Shown: positions 33,986 to 42,650, counted from the first letter of the stretch. The stretch: 44,368 nucleotides of DNA from Thiorhodococcus minor (GCF_010820565.1 NZ_JAAIJQ010000045.1:1-44368), one strand, 5' to 3'. A program made the numbers and translations. Notes: generated by a model from the letters alone, not told the origin.

Positions 33986-34516
33986 CTACCGAGATTCGCC
34001 ACAATCCTCCATCCAATCCTGGTCGCACGCCCAATCCGTGGCGAGCCATCCTCTTCGGCAATAGAGGTGAAAAGATGAAAACGGCCAGTCCGCGACATGC
34101 GAGCTATGGCCATGCTTGACCGGGTTGTAATGGACATAGTCAACGTGTTGCTTGAGATCCAGGTCATCGCGAATGAGGTGCTCCCAGAATCGACGTTGCC
34201 AGATACTGCGCTCTTGCTTCTTGGCTCGGCTGTTGGAGATCTCTTCGCCGGGGCCAATGCGGCGGGAGAATCCACCCTTGATCTGATTCCATCGCGCCGA
34301 ATAGTCGGCATCGTTCGTGGGTAAAGTCCACACTGCATGGATGTGGTCGGAGAGGACGACCCAAGCGACGATCTCGAAGGGGTGCGAGCGCTTGACGACG
34401 CGAACGGCCTCGCGCAGCGCATCGACTTGCTCGACGAGAAGCCGGCTTCCGCGGTCGGCGAGGTTCACGGTGAAGAAATAGGTTGCACCTTCAACCAAGG
34501 CACGACGGTAGCGCAT
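33986..34516 (-). mobile_element. REP-associated tyrosine transposase (RAYT, IS200/IS605-like)
   Basis: A 176-aa intact single-domain transposase. The HUH motif is SDHIHAVWTLP (H58 and H60). The conserved C-terminal part reads IWQRRFWEHLIRDDLDLKQH followed by VDYVHYNPVKHG, diagnostic of the Y1_Tnp REP-associated group. RAYTs are single-copy domesticated relatives of IS200/IS605 enzymes thought to move REP/REPIN sequences. REP palindromes flank it on both sides in inverted orientation (33902-33985 and 34623-34651). It sits between a hybrid kinase and an OmpR-type regulator. Confidence 0.92.
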
Positions 34517-34622
34517 TGCTGGGGCTCTCCATGATCCACACAGGACCCTTCCTCAATAGGGTCACTATATGTGTAGGAACGTCAAGTGTTGACGGAGCTA
34601 CCGCAAGTCCGAGGGCCATTTT

Positions 34623-34651
34623 GTTGGGCCTCCTCCGTCGGCCCAACCTAC
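34623..34651. repeat. REP palindrome at the 5' side of the RAYT gene
   Basis: GTTGGGCCTCCTCCGTCGGC followed by CCAACCTAC is the inverted counterpart of the palindrome at 33902, with a single base difference in the loop. It sits about 105 bases before the RAYT start codon, so the gene is bracketed by opposed REPs. Confidence 0.85.
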
Positions 34652-34690
34652 GGATTGAGCGAGCACTTTCCCAAGTTGGTTGAGCTGAGG

Positions 34691-35410
34691 CTAGGCCCTG
34701 TCGACCACGGCGTCGAAGATATAGCCCGCCCCGCGCTCGGTGCGGATGAGCTTGGGGGCGTGTGGGTTGGCTTCGATCTTTCGCCTGAGCCTCAAGATGA
34801 GCACGTCGATCGTGCGGTCGAAGACGTCGGCGTCGTAGTTGTGCGTGCGCTCCAAGAGCTGCTCGCGGCTGAGCACGCGCTTGGGTGAGTCGACCAGTGC
34901 TTCGAGCAGGAGGTATTCCGCGTTGGTCAAGGCGACGGGGCTGCCGCTGGTATCTGTGAGGACGCGGGCGGTGAGGTCCAGCGTCCAGCCGGCGAAGCGG
35001 CGGTAGTCGTGATCTGGGGCCAGGGCCTGCTGTGCGCCGACCAGCTCGCCCGAGGTACGCCGCAGAACGGCCTTGATGCGGGCGGCAAGCTCGCGCGGGT
35101 TGAAGGGCTTCACGACATAGTCGTCGGCGCCCATCTCGAGGCCGAGGATGCGATCGACGTCCGATCCCATGCCGGTCAGCATGATGATGGGGATGCTCGA
35201 GGTCGCGCGAAGCTGGCGGGCGATGGTGAGACCGTCCTGATCGGGCAGCCGGATGTCGAGCAAGAGGATGTCTGGCGTCGTCGACGCGAGCGCGCACCGC
35301 AGCTCCGCCTCGCTACCCGCCTCGATCAGGCTCCAGCCCTGCTGTCGGGCTTCCTGGGCAAGGATGTCGCGGATGTCCGGGTCGTCATCGACGATGAGCA
35401 CTTGAATCAT
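34691..35410 (-). CDS. OmpR/PhoB-family response regulator
   Basis: A 239-aa DNA-binding regulator: receiver domain (residues about 1-115, acidic pocket DDD at 8-10, phosphoacceptor D52 in LLLDIRLPD, switch T and K in MLTGMG and VVKPFNP), then a winged-helix domain (about 135-235, LTNAEYLLLEALVDSPKRVL and RTIDVLILRLRRKIE). The ATG at 35410 (MIQVLIVDDD) has AGGG upstream; a longer frame from 35524 adds a non-homologous leader. It lies tail-to-tail with the hybrid kinase gene, with the RAYT between. Pairing with that kinase and control of oprB-fruBKA or the binding protein are inferences. The kinase lacks an HPt domain, so a relay would need one elsewhere. Confidence 0.88.
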   Translation of the reverse strand: MIQVLIVDDDPDIRDILAQEARQQGWSLIEAGSEAELRCALASTTPDILLLDIRLPDQDGLTIARQLRATSSIPIIMLTGMGSDVDRILGLEMGADDYVVKPFNPRELAARIKAVLRRTSGELVGAQQALAPDHDYRRFAGWTLDLTARVLTDTSGSPVALTNAEYLLLEALVDSPKRVLSREQLLERTHNYDADVFDRTIDVLILRLRRKIEANPHAPKLIRTERGAGYIFDAVVDRA

Positions 35411-35596
35411 GGCCCCTTGCTGTCCCTCAGGCTGATTGCGTACCGCGAACGCGGAAGACGGCGCAGAGGATAGATGATCCTGAGAGCCCTTGCTCAAGGC
35501 TACCCTCATGATCCTTGCCTGCACTCGGTCGAGGCGGCACCTGGCAGCGCGCCTCAGCGGCCCGTGGCAGTGGCGGCTGGCCGAATCCCAGCGATC

Positions 35597-35624
35597 GTCC
35601 GGCAGGGGGTTTGCCCTGCCGGAC
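35597..35624 (-). terminator. Perfect 11-bp stem-loop after the pspA-linked membrane gene
   Basis: GTCCGGCAGGG (35597-35607) pairs perfectly with CCCTGCCGGAC (35614-35624) around a 6-base loop, 20 bases past the stop of the minus-strand membrane protein gene. No U-tract follows on either strand. It probably ends or stabilises that transcript. Confidence 0.55.
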
Positions 35625-35644
35625 GCAGACTTGGGCCGCAGCGA

Positions 35645-37060
35645 TCAGCCCTCGGCCTCGAAGTGCCTGTGCCAGCGCGTCAGGCTGGCCTTGAGACGCG
35701 CTCCGTGACGCTCGACGACGGATCCGGCGACGATGGTCGCGATGCCGAGCAGGACCAGCGCGCTCCAGCCGCCGATGGTGAAGGTGGAAAGCGCGTCCTC
35801 GGCCGCGAAGCCAAGTCCGGCCACGGCCGCGATCAGGCCCAGTGCGAAGATGAAGCGGCTCTTGCCGACATAGCCATAGGCGAGGGTGGCGATGCCGATC
35901 GCCAGGCCCGCAAGGGCGTTGCCGAATCCCCCGAAGGCAGTCAGGTTGAACAGCATCGCCAAGCTCGCCACCAAGGCCGCAGCGCCACGGAAGCCGCAGC
36001 TCCAGCGGCTACCTAGGGTCGAGAGGTCGACCAGCAGCCCGGCAAATACGCCAGCTGCGAGCGGGATCTTGGCGGCTTCGGGAATGACTCGGGCATCGAT
36101 TACGCTATGGAAGACAAGCAAGGTGCTCAACGCAGCGGCAATGACTGCCAGCACCTCTAACGCACCATGCCAGCGTGCATCGTTCCGGGTCGCCCCCAGT
36201 GCGAGCCGCAGCCCCAGATAGGCGATGAGGCTCAAGGTCGTGAAGAAGAGCGCGTCCGGCGCGTACAGCCAGAGGCTCCGCCCACCCAGGACGAGCAGCG
36301 GCAGCAAGAGAGTGGTGCGGGCGAAGATACCTTCTGGGGTTGCCAGCGAAGGATCCGCGCGGCGAATGCGCAGCGCGACGGTGACGACCATGACGCCAAG
36401 GGCCAACAGCATCGCGGAGACAGCCAGATCCTGACGCGTGGGCACCAGGAGCGCCGCGTTGACGAGCAGGTAGAGCCCAGTGAGCGGCCAAGCGGAGCGC
36501 CTGGCCATGATGAGAAAGCCGACCCAAGTCGCCAAGGCCAGACCCAGCAGGCTTGCTGCCGTAACCAAGAGTGCCGACCCGGCGGTCAGTTGACCCAGGC
36601 TCGCCATCCAGAAGGAGGCCGCGGAATCCATGACCAGGGGCGCGTCCCACGTCAGATGGTCATAGGTCAGGCCGCCCAGATAGGCGAAATTGACCGGCAC
36701 GGCGGCCAGTGCCAAGGCAATGAAGAGCCGCGCGCCCTTGGACTCGTGCAGCAGGCGGCCACTCGCGAAGCCGGCCAGGGTCAGGATGGCGGTGTGGCCG
36801 AGCAGAAGCAGGCAGCGGGTCAGGGCATCGCCCTCGCGCCAGCCTTGAAAGAGATACATCACGAAGGCGGCGACGATGACCAGCCCGCCGAGCCCGCGCA
36901 GCAGCAGAGAGAGGCTGAGCGTCTTGCCCTTGGCCGCTTCTGGCGGCCCTATCTGCCGGTCTGGCGCAGCCCTGGATTCGTTCGCGCTCTCGGCGGAAAA
37001 GTCGAGAGCCGCCGGGTCGATGCTGAGATCCAAGTCGTCCATTACCGCTTGGCCCTTCAT
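35645..37060 (-). CDS. Polytopic membrane protein paired with PspA-family gene
   Basis: A 471-aa protein with an acidic cytoplasmic head (residues about 1-45, DLDLSIDPAALDFSAE) and some 12-14 hydrophobic helices thereafter (for example LLLRGLGGLVIVAAFVMYLF and FGGFGNALAGLAIGIATLAY). It ends in the charged tail RLKASLTRWHRHFEAEG. I do not recognise a named family; it loosely recalls DUF4401/DUF2157-type membrane proteins. The start overlaps the PspA-family stop by 4 bases (ATGA), with a GGAGG site before it, so the two are co-translated. A membrane partner or target of the PspA-like protein is the natural inference. A perfect stem-loop follows the stop. Confidence 0.75.
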   Translation of the reverse strand: MKGQAVMDDLDLSIDPAALDFSAESANESRAAPDRQIGPPEAAKGKTLSLSLLLRGLGGLVIVAAFVMYLFQGWREGDALTRCLLLLGHTAILTLAGFASGRLLHESKGARLFIALALAAVPVNFAYLGGLTYDHLTWDAPLVMDSAASFWMASLGQLTAGSALLVTAASLLGLALATWVGFLIMARRSAWPLTGLYLLVNAALLVPTRQDLAVSAMLLALGVMVVTVALRIRRADPSLATPEGIFARTTLLLPLLVLGGRSLWLYAPDALFFTTLSLIAYLGLRLALGATRNDARWHGALEVLAVIAAALSTLLVFHSVIDARVIPEAAKIPLAAGVFAGLLVDLSTLGSRWSCGFRGAAALVASLAMLFNLTAFGGFGNALAGLAIGIATLAYGYVGKSRFIFALGLIAAVAGLGFAAEDALSTFTIGGWSALVLLGIATIVAGSVVERHGARLKASLTRWHRHFEAEG

Positions 37061-37728
37061 TGTTCACCTCCAGACCGATTCTTACGGCCGAGCTTCAAGG
37101 CTTCCAGCTCCGCCTTGAGCGATTCACGCTCTTCCTCAGCGACGAACTCGGCCTCGAAAGGGTCGCTGTCGCAGAGGCTGTCGGTCGTCAGCTCCGCCTC
37201 GGTGAGGCGAATTTCCCAACGGTCGAAGGTGTCATCCAGGTCGAGCAGGGCGCCCGTGTCCGTCTCGCGAATCCGCGCGGCCGCGTCGGCCGTCGCCTCG
37301 CGGCTGCGCATGAGGTGACGGCGGTGCTCCAGGGTTTCGACACGCTGCCGCAGCCCGTCGATCTCGCGCCCGAGATGGCTCTCGACCTCGGCATGGCGCC
37401 GGTAGCTCTCGGCCAGAGATTCGGCTTGGCTTCCCGCCCGCTTGGCGCGGCTCAGGCACATCAGGGCCTTCTCCTCGCCCTCGGCCGTCGCGTCGCAGCG
37501 CATCGCCCGCTCGCGCCAAGCCCGCTCGTCCGCCCGCAGTCCGTCCAGCTTGCGCCTCAGCCGCTCGCCGTCTTGCCGCATGCGGTCATGCCGTACCTTG
37601 GCCTTGGCATAGAGCCGGCGGCTTTCCCGAATCCCCGCCTCCACGACCGCATCGTGGTTCTCGATCTCACCGACCATGCGATCCAACTGTGTGGAGACCG
37701 CAAGGGTGACACGCTTGAAAAATGACAT
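37057..37728 (-). CDS. PspA/IM30 (ESCRT-III-like) family protein
   Basis: A 223-aa, highly charged, helical protein. The N-terminal amphipathic segment MSFFKRVTLAVSTQLDRMVG matches the membrane-binding helix of PspA/IM30, and IENHDAVVEAGIRESRRLYA plus long coiled-coil stretches (about residues 25-150) follow the family. The C-terminal third (DTGALLDLDDTFDRWEIRL) is acidic. PspA proteins polymerise on stressed inner membranes. pspB, pspC and pspF are absent nearby, and the gene is instead coupled to a multi-pass membrane protein. GAGGAGC precedes the ATG, and a sigma54-like promoter candidate lies 40-57 bases upstream. Confidence 0.85.
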   Translation of the reverse strand: MSFFKRVTLAVSTQLDRMVGEIENHDAVVEAGIRESRRLYAKAKVRHDRMRQDGERLRRKLDGLRADERAWRERAMRCDATAEGEEKALMCLSRAKRAGSQAESLAESYRRHAEVESHLGREIDGLRQRVETLEHRRHLMRSREATADAAARIRETDTGALLDLDDTFDRWEIRLTEAELTTDSLCDSDPFEAEFVAEEERESLKAELEALKLGRKNRSGGEQ

Positions 37729-38191
37729 CTGATGCTCCTCGGTTCGCTGATGTTGGCATCAGATGCAAGTCAAGGAGCGTGCCGTCTTGTGCCGAAGGGA
37801 ATAACGGCTAATAAAGCATAGGCTTACGAGCCTGGCGCGATCAGTTTTTAACGAATGTCATCTGTACCGGATGTGCGTTCAATGCATGCCTGCGCTCATG
37901 AAATGTCCGTCGAAGACGTCATGGTGTCTGGAGCGAATTGCCAGCAACGGACGCTCTTTCATGCAGGCTCAAGCCCAGAAGAACAAAGTTGGTGACTAGA
38001 GGGCGCCTCTCGACCCTTCCGCTATGCATTCCGCGGGATGCCGCGTGCGTGCTCCAGCGGCTCGTGGCGGGATGCGACGCCGGAGCCTGGGGGCTAGAAG
38101 GGGAATATCGATGTCAACATTGCTGCGCTGGCCTACCGAAGCGCGGAGCCTCGATGGCGCGGCATTCGCGCGCTAGGCTATTGTTGTCCAC
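37729..38191. other. Gene-free gap upstream of pspA-like gene and Rpn copy 1
   Basis: No gene is supported. On the pspA side it carries the sigma54-like candidate (37768-37785), the dyad CTGATG-TTGG-CATCAG (37747-37762) and the dyad AGGCT-TACG-AGCCT (37820-37833). The rest, before the Rpn gene, is unique sequence without a recognised promoter. Confidence 0.55.
37768..37785 (-). promoter_or_regulatory. Sigma54-like promoter candidate for the PspA-family operon
   Basis: The minus strand reads CGGCACG-CTCC-TTGAC with correct -24/-12 spacing. Against TGGCACG-N4-TTGC it differs at the first base and at the C of the -12 GC, and the latter is a serious mismatch. The start site would be near 37757, giving a leader of about 30 bases to the pspA ATG. 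The AGGCT/AGCCT dyad at 37820-37833 lies about 65-75 bases upstream, where an enhancer-binding activator could sit. E. coli pspA is sigma54-dependent, which motivates the call. Confidence 0.4.
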
Positions 38192-39235
38192 ATGAAGACA
38201 CCGCATCCCTCAACGTCGAGCCGGCGCGAGCCGACGCGCGACAGTGGCTACAAACTGTTGTACAGCCATGTTGCCATGGTGCGCGACCTGCTGCGCGGCT
38301 TCTTGCCCGGCGCATGGGTGCACAAACTCGACTTCGACACCCTGGAGCGTTGCAGCGGCAGCTATGTCACCGACGATCTGCGCGACCGCGCGGACGATCT
38401 CGTCTGGCGCCTGCGTTGGGGATCAGACTGGCTCTACGTCTACCTGCTGCTCGAATTTCAATCCACCATCGATCCTTGGATGGCCGTGCGCGTTCAGACC
38501 TACCTTGGGCTGCTCTACCAAGATCTCATCCGCGCCGAAACCCTGAGTGCCGCCGGGCGTCTGCCGCCCGTGCTGCCGGTTGTGCTCTACAATGGATCTG
38601 CGCCTTGGACGGCTGCAGATAGGCTGGAGCCCCTCATCGAGCAGGCTCCGCGGGTGCTCGCTACCTATCGCCCACGGCAGGCGTACCTGCTCCTTGACGA
38701 GCAACGACTCGCCAGGGCTGGCCAGCTGCCCGAGCGCAACCTCTGTGCCGCCCTCTTTCGGCTTGAGGCGAGCCGTGGGGCGGACGAAGTGATGGGTATC
38801 GTTCAGGCCCTGGTCGACTGGCTCGAGGCCCCTGAGCAGACCGGCCTTCGCCGTGCCTTCGCAGTTTGGTTTGGTCGTGTCTTTCTGCCCAAGCGCCTGC
38901 CGGGCGTGCAACTGCCATCCCTTGTGGATCTCAGCGAGGTGTATCACATGCTGGCCGAAAATCTGGAAACCTGGACCGATCAGTGGAAACGGGAAGGCCT
39001 GGAGCAGGGTTTGGAGAAGGGTCTGGAGCAAGGCCGCGAGGCAGCCCGCCACATCCTGGCTCGTCAGGCCCGACGCCGTTTTGGTGCCACGATTGCGGAG
39101 CAGACCAGACCTCTGCTCGCACGTATCACCGACCTCCAGCGGTTGGAGGAGCTAGCCGATCAATTGCTAATCAGTGCTGATGGAGACGATTGGCTACAGG
39201 CCGTTCGGAGTGCCAGCGCCGGCAATGAGCAATAG
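38192..39235 (+). CDS. Rpn-family recombination-promoting nuclease/putative transposase (copy 1)
   Basis: A 347-aa protein of the Rpn/YhgA-like (PD-(D/E)XK) group. The N-terminal YKLLYSHVAMVRDLLRGFLP, then LVWRLRWGSDWLYVYLLLEF with EFQS as the nuclease-type E-x-Q element, LPPVLPVVLYNG, and a C-terminal DUF4351-like region with glutamine/glycine-rich LEQG repeats (about residues 265-285), then LLARITDLQRLEELADQLL. Family members raise recombination in E. coli and carry variable C-terminal repeats. A paralogue of about the same length lies at 42647. The region around both also shares the pre-start GTCCAC and post-stop sequence, so duplication covered more than the ORF. Confidence 0.87.
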   Translation: MKTPHPSTSSRREPTRDSGYKLLYSHVAMVRDLLRGFLPGAWVHKLDFDTLERCSGSYVTDDLRDRADDLVWRLRWGSDWLYVYLLLEFQSTIDPWMAVRVQTYLGLLYQDLIRAETLSAAGRLPPVLPVVLYNGSAPWTAADRLEPLIEQAPRVLATYRPRQAYLLLDEQRLARAGQLPERNLCAALFRLEASRGADEVMGIVQALVDWLEAPEQTGLRRAFAVWFGRVFLPKRLPGVQLPSLVDLSEVYHMLAENLETWTDQWKREGLEQGLEKGLEQGREAARHILARQARRRFGATIAEQTRPLLARITDLQRLEELADQLLISADGDDWLQAVRSASAGNEQ

Positions 39236-39434
39236 CGCAATGCCTGCTTCCCTGCTCCCTTGCTTCGACCAACGACCGAGACACGGCTGTCATAAGGTGA
39301 CCGCCCGGCGGAGTTGCGCAAACCGGGGGCCTTCTTCCTGAGGCCATGGCTGCCGCCCTGTGGATGGCGCCACTGCGGGAGGTCCGCGAAGCCCCAGCAT
39401 TGTGTCACCGGCCTCAGGCAGCTTGTGTAGCTCT

Positions 39435-39513
39435 GTAGGGTGGACGAGCGAGAGCGAAGTCCACCGAATCCCGCGCTGGCGTTGATGGACTGCGCCGCGC
39501 CGGCTCACCCTGC
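39435..39513 (+). repeat. Palindromic repeat family B (intact copy)
   Basis: It starts GTAGGGTGGACGAGCGAGAG at 39435, passes through GAAGTCCACCGAATCCCGCG and GATGGACTGCGCC, and ends near GGCTCACCCTGCAG. It is uninterrupted, in contrast to copies at 18944 and 30792. The remnant gene at 39522 begins only 8 bases later, so the repeat marks its truncated 5' edge. Confidence 0.75.
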
Positions 39514-39521
39514 AGAAGCCG

Positions 39522-39986
39522 ATGGCTACCGACCGGGTCGTCCCGGTCCCCATCTTCCTGCATCGCGGCACCTATGCCCACGCCGTGCGCGGATTGGTCC
39601 GCCTCGAGGCAGACCCCGAGGGGCGGCTCAAATATCTCGATCTCATTGACATCTGCCCCAAGCTGCTCGCGGACCTCGACCCGGAGCGGCTGACCATCTC
39701 GCCCGGCACCTTCGTCACCGAGGCGCTGCGTAAGGTCTACTCCGACCTCATCTACCGGATTCCCTTACCAGATTCCCTATTGCGACACCCAGCTGTCCGT
39801 CTATCTGCTCTTCGAGCACAAGAGCCAGACCGACCATTGGTGCTGCTCCAGCTCTTGCGCTACATCGTCGCCAGCGGCGAGCTGTACCGGGACCAGCATC
39901 CCAAGGCCAAGACCCTGCCGCCGGCCTTGATCATCGTTCGGTCCACCAGTCGCGATGCGTCCTCGGTCGACCAAGCAAGATCATGA
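39522..39986 (+). pseudogene. Remnant of an Rpn-like family protein with frameshift
   Basis: An open frame reads TDRVVPVPIFLHRGTYAHAV, PEGRLKYLDLIDI, TEALRKVYSDLIYRI, then loses sense. A perfect-length 13-bp tandem duplication (TACCGGATTCCCT then TACCAGATTCCCT, 39753-39778, one base apart in sequence) shifts the frame. In the +1 frame the expected YCDTQLSVYLLFEHKSQTDH appears, and frame 0 resumes with LLRYIVASGELYRDQHPKAK. The protein belongs to the DQNFKNLILDYP/DRVVPV family of Rpn-like putative transposases. Its N-terminal part is missing, cut at the family B repeat. It is decayed and not functional as read. Confidence 0.7.
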
Positions 39987-40046
39987 TTTTCAAGAGGTTC
40001 AATCGCCTAAGTCGACTGATCGGCTAGGTCTTGGGCGAAACCATGA

Positions 40047-41657
40047 TCAAGGCCAACGGCCATCCTTCTTCTCCTCGTGATAGGCCTGCTCCGTGTTGAC
40101 CTCCCAAATTTGCTGGCGAACATCCTCGCCGGAAAGAATGCCGTCGACGGCCATCATCGCCGTCAGCATGGAGTGGTCCTGATTGTTGTACCTGTGCATG
40201 CCATTGCGCCCGATCGGGAAGAGATTCTGAAACCCCTGCAGATAGTCTCGAACCAGCTCGAAGCGATCGTAGGAACCGAAATAAGCAGGGTAGGCCTTGG
40301 GCATGCGGATCACCCTGTGGTCCAAGACCGCACCTGCATCGATGACACCGATCCGCTCCAATTCCTCGATGGCGAAGCGCACCATGTCCGCGTCCGCCAG
40401 GCTCCAGAGATCGTCCCCCTCGTTGACGAAATACTCCAGTCCTACCCAGACCCGCTTCGGGTCGGCCACCATGTAGGGGCTCCAGTTGTTGAAGAACTGC
40501 AATCGGCCGACCCGCACGCCGGGCTCCTGGACATAGATCCAATTGTCCGGCACCCGAGAATAGAGCTCCTGGCCCGTTACATCGCCGCCCAACTTCAGCC
40601 GGTCGAGCAGCAGCCCGACCGTCATGAAATCCCGGTACATCAAACCGTCTGCTACGGCCCGCACGGGATCGGGTGCCGCAGGCGCAAGCCCGGCGATCAA
40701 GTGCTTAACCGGCATCGATGAAAAGAGCCAATCGACTTCCAAACGCTGCTCCCCAGACGGCGTGCTGACGCGCACGACGCAAATTCGGCCGCCCTGGTGC
40801 TCGATGCCGGTAACGCAGTGTTGTAGCCGCACCTCACCGCCGCGTGCGGTAACCATGCCTGCCACCCGTTCCCAGAGCTGCCCCGGGCCCAGCTTGGGAT
40901 ACATGAATTGCTCGATCAGACTGGTTTCCGTATCCCTCTGGTGAAGCGCGCCCGCTCGGCCCAGCAATGATCTCGCGGCATGGCTTAGGAGGCCGGCGAC
41001 GGACAGGCCCTTGATCCGCTGCCGACCCCAGTCGGCGGGAATCTCGTCACATGGCACGCCCCAAACCTTCTGCGTGTAATCGCGAAAGAAGGTCGCGTAA
41101 AGCTCTCGGCCGAAGCGGTTGATCAGAAAGTCCTCGAGCGAGATCTCCGGCCGAATTCGCCTGACCCGGCAATAGGCGTAGCTCCCGAGGATTCGGATAC
41201 TTGGCCCGACGCCGAGCTGGCGCAGTGTCTTCAGGCTCGGTGTGAGCGGATAGTCGAACAGCTGCCCGCGGAACAGGATGCGGGAAACGCGTGGGCGGAT
41301 CAGCATCACCGCGTCGTGCGTCGCCGGATCCGGGCCGCCAGGATCCACCGGGATCATCCGGCGCTGATTCTGATACTGGATCTCGACGCGAGGGGCATCG
41401 GCCGCCGGCATTCCCTGAATCGGCAGCACCTGCCGCCACCAATCCATTACCCGGTCGGACTTCGAGAAGAAGCGATGTCCGCCAAGGTCGATGCGATTGC
41501 CCTTGTGGTCGACGGTGCGCGAGATCCCCCCCAAGATCGCATCCGCCTCCAGCACTATCGGGCGAATATCGCTCCGGGTCACCAGTTCGTAGGCGGCGGT
41601 GAGCCCAGCGGGTCCGCCTCCAATGATCACTGCCGAGGGTCGCTCACTGGCCTTCAT
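40047..41657 (-). CDS. FAD-dependent amine-oxidase-like oxidoreductase (UDP-galactopyranose-mutase/PPO-like)
   Basis: A 536-aa cytoplasmic flavoprotein. The N-terminus [20 protein letters not shown] (about residues 9-28) is the FAD-binding dinucleotide motif, followed by [20 protein letters not shown], which resembles the flavin-site loop of galactopyranose mutase and protoporphyrinogen-oxidase-like enzymes. [20 protein letters not shown] near the C-terminus matches the conserved flavin-contacting segment of this group. Such genes often sit with GtrA and glycosyltransferase genes; here GtrA lies 260 bases upstream on the same strand. A role in surface or lipid-linked sugar metabolism is likely. 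The substrate is unknown. Confidence 0.82.
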   Translation of the reverse strand: MKASERPSAVIIGGGPAGLTAAYELVTRSDIRPIVLEADAILGGISRTVDHKGNRIDLGGHRFFSKSDRVMDWWRQVLPIQGMPAADAPRVEIQYQNQRRMIPVDPGGPDPATHDAVMLIRPRVSRILFRGQLFDYPLTPSLKTLRQLGVGPSIRILGSYAYCRVRRIRPEISLEDFLINRFGRELYATFFRDYTQKVWGVPCDEIPADWGRQRIKGLSVAGLLSHAARSLLGRAGALHQRDTETSLIEQFMYPKLGPGQLWERVAGMVTARGGEVRLQHCVTGIEHQGGRICVVRVSTPSGEQRLEVDWLFSSMPVKHLIAGLAPAAPDPVRAVADGLMYRDFMTVGLLLDRLKLGGDVTGQELYSRVPDNWIYVQEPGVRVGRLQFFNNWSPYMVADPKRVWVGLEYFVNEGDDLWSLADADMVRFAIEELERIGVIDAGAVLDHRVIRMPKAYPAYFGSYDRFELVRDYLQGFQNLFPIGRNGMHRYNNQDHSMLTAMMAVDGILSGEDVRQQIWEVNTEQAYHEEKKDGRWP

Positions 41658-41718
41658 TGAAATCTCGCAGCATCCGGCATCTGACGTTCCTCCTCGGTGG
41701 TTTCGGTTTCAGGCCGTC

Positions 41719-41825
41719 CGGGTGGACGAGCCAGGGCGAAGCCCACCGAGTCCAGCACCGGCGTTGCTGGACTGCGCTGCACTTGTCCATCCAGCGGGAG
41801 CTCGGGCTAATCGATGATCGACGCT
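41719..41825 (+). repeat. Palindromic repeat family B (uninterrupted, long copy)
   Basis: It begins GGGTGGACGAGCCAGGGCG, continues GACTGCGCTGCACTTGTCC without interruption, and ends GCTAATCGATGATCGACGC. It serves as the reference for where family A elements split the other copies: the GCTGC|ACTTGTCC junction is intact here. Confidence 0.75.
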
Positions 41826-41916
41826 GCCTTCTCTAATCAGAGCGTAGCGCGCATCTGTGCCCGTCTATCGCCGCTTGCCCAGTGTCAAATCCAAGCGCCT
41901 TGTCGGTGCTGATACG

Positions 41917-42417
41917 CTAGGACGGCCGCCTCGCCCAACGCAAAAGCGCCTGACGAATTCCATGGCCGAAACTGAGAAACTTATGTGCTAAGAAGGAATA
42001 CCCGGCGACGATACCAACTGCGCCAACATGCGCCAGAACCTCGATATTGATCTGGCCAAGCGACGCTCCGGAGGGGAGTCTCGCAAGGAGCGCAGGGAGC
42101 AGTGAGTCTCTTAGCTCGCTCGACACAGCGACCGTCAGCACGAGGCCGACAAGAGAGACAATCAAGAACGTGCGTAGCTCGTCATGCAAGCGGCGCCCTG
42201 CACGCCGGAACGTATAGCGCCGATTCAAGCTGAAGCTGACGCCCATCCCAACGAGAAAGGCCAGCGCGACGGACAATGCATAGTGCCAGCCCTGGCTCAG
42301 GCCGAGCACTGAATACAGCACATACCCCGTGGTTAGATTGGCAATGGCCGCTGAGCCCGAAAAGACAATGAAGAGCACTAGCTCTTTGGGTAGGCGCCTT
42401 GAGATCAGGCTAGACAT
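41917..42417 (-). CDS. GtrA-family polyprenyl-linked sugar flippase
   Basis: A 166-aa inner-membrane protein with four hydrophobic helices. It opens with ELVLFIVFSGSAAIANLTTG, then VALAFLVGMGVSFSLNRRYTF, the GtrA signature FxxNRxYTF (about residues 52-72). GtrA proteins are thought to move polyprenyl-phosphate-linked sugars across the inner membrane for surface polysaccharide modification. The loop between helices 3 and 4 is longer than usual (SELRDSLLPALLARLPSGAS). GGAG lies before the ATG. The FAD oxidoreductase follows downstream on the same strand, with a family B repeat in between. Confidence 0.88.
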   Translation of the reverse strand: MSSLISRRLPKELVLFIVFSGSAAIANLTTGYVLYSVLGLSQGWHYALSVALAFLVGMGVSFSLNRRYTFRRAGRRLHDELRTFLIVSLVGLVLTVAVSSELRDSLLPALLARLPSGASLGQINIEVLAHVGAVGIVAGYSFLAHKFLSFGHGIRQALLRWARRPS

Positions 42418-42497
42418 CGGTCTCCACGACCTTTGTAACCCATTGCATATCCCCGGACTTTTGGCATGAAGCGGGTCCGGAAGGTGTGTGAGTGAGA

Positions 42498-42650
42498 ATG
42501 AAATCCCCCGAGCGCCGGCTCAAGTACCCCAACTTGATCGACATGGACGCGATGCTTGGAGAGGAAGCGCGTCGACTCGATCACGCACCTCCCGCACAAG
42601 AGGCATCACGGGCAGGATACCCGCGAAATAGGGTATCGTCGTCCACATGA
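42498..42650 (+). pseudogene. Possible Rpn-like remnant before Rpn copy 2
   Basis: A 50-codon frame reads KSPERRLKYPNLIDMDAMLG, reminiscent of PEGRLKYLDLIDI in the remnant at 39522. Its stop overlaps the ATG of the intact Rpn gene by 4 bases (ATGA). It is short and the resemblance limited, so it may be only a remnant or chance. Confidence 0.3.
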
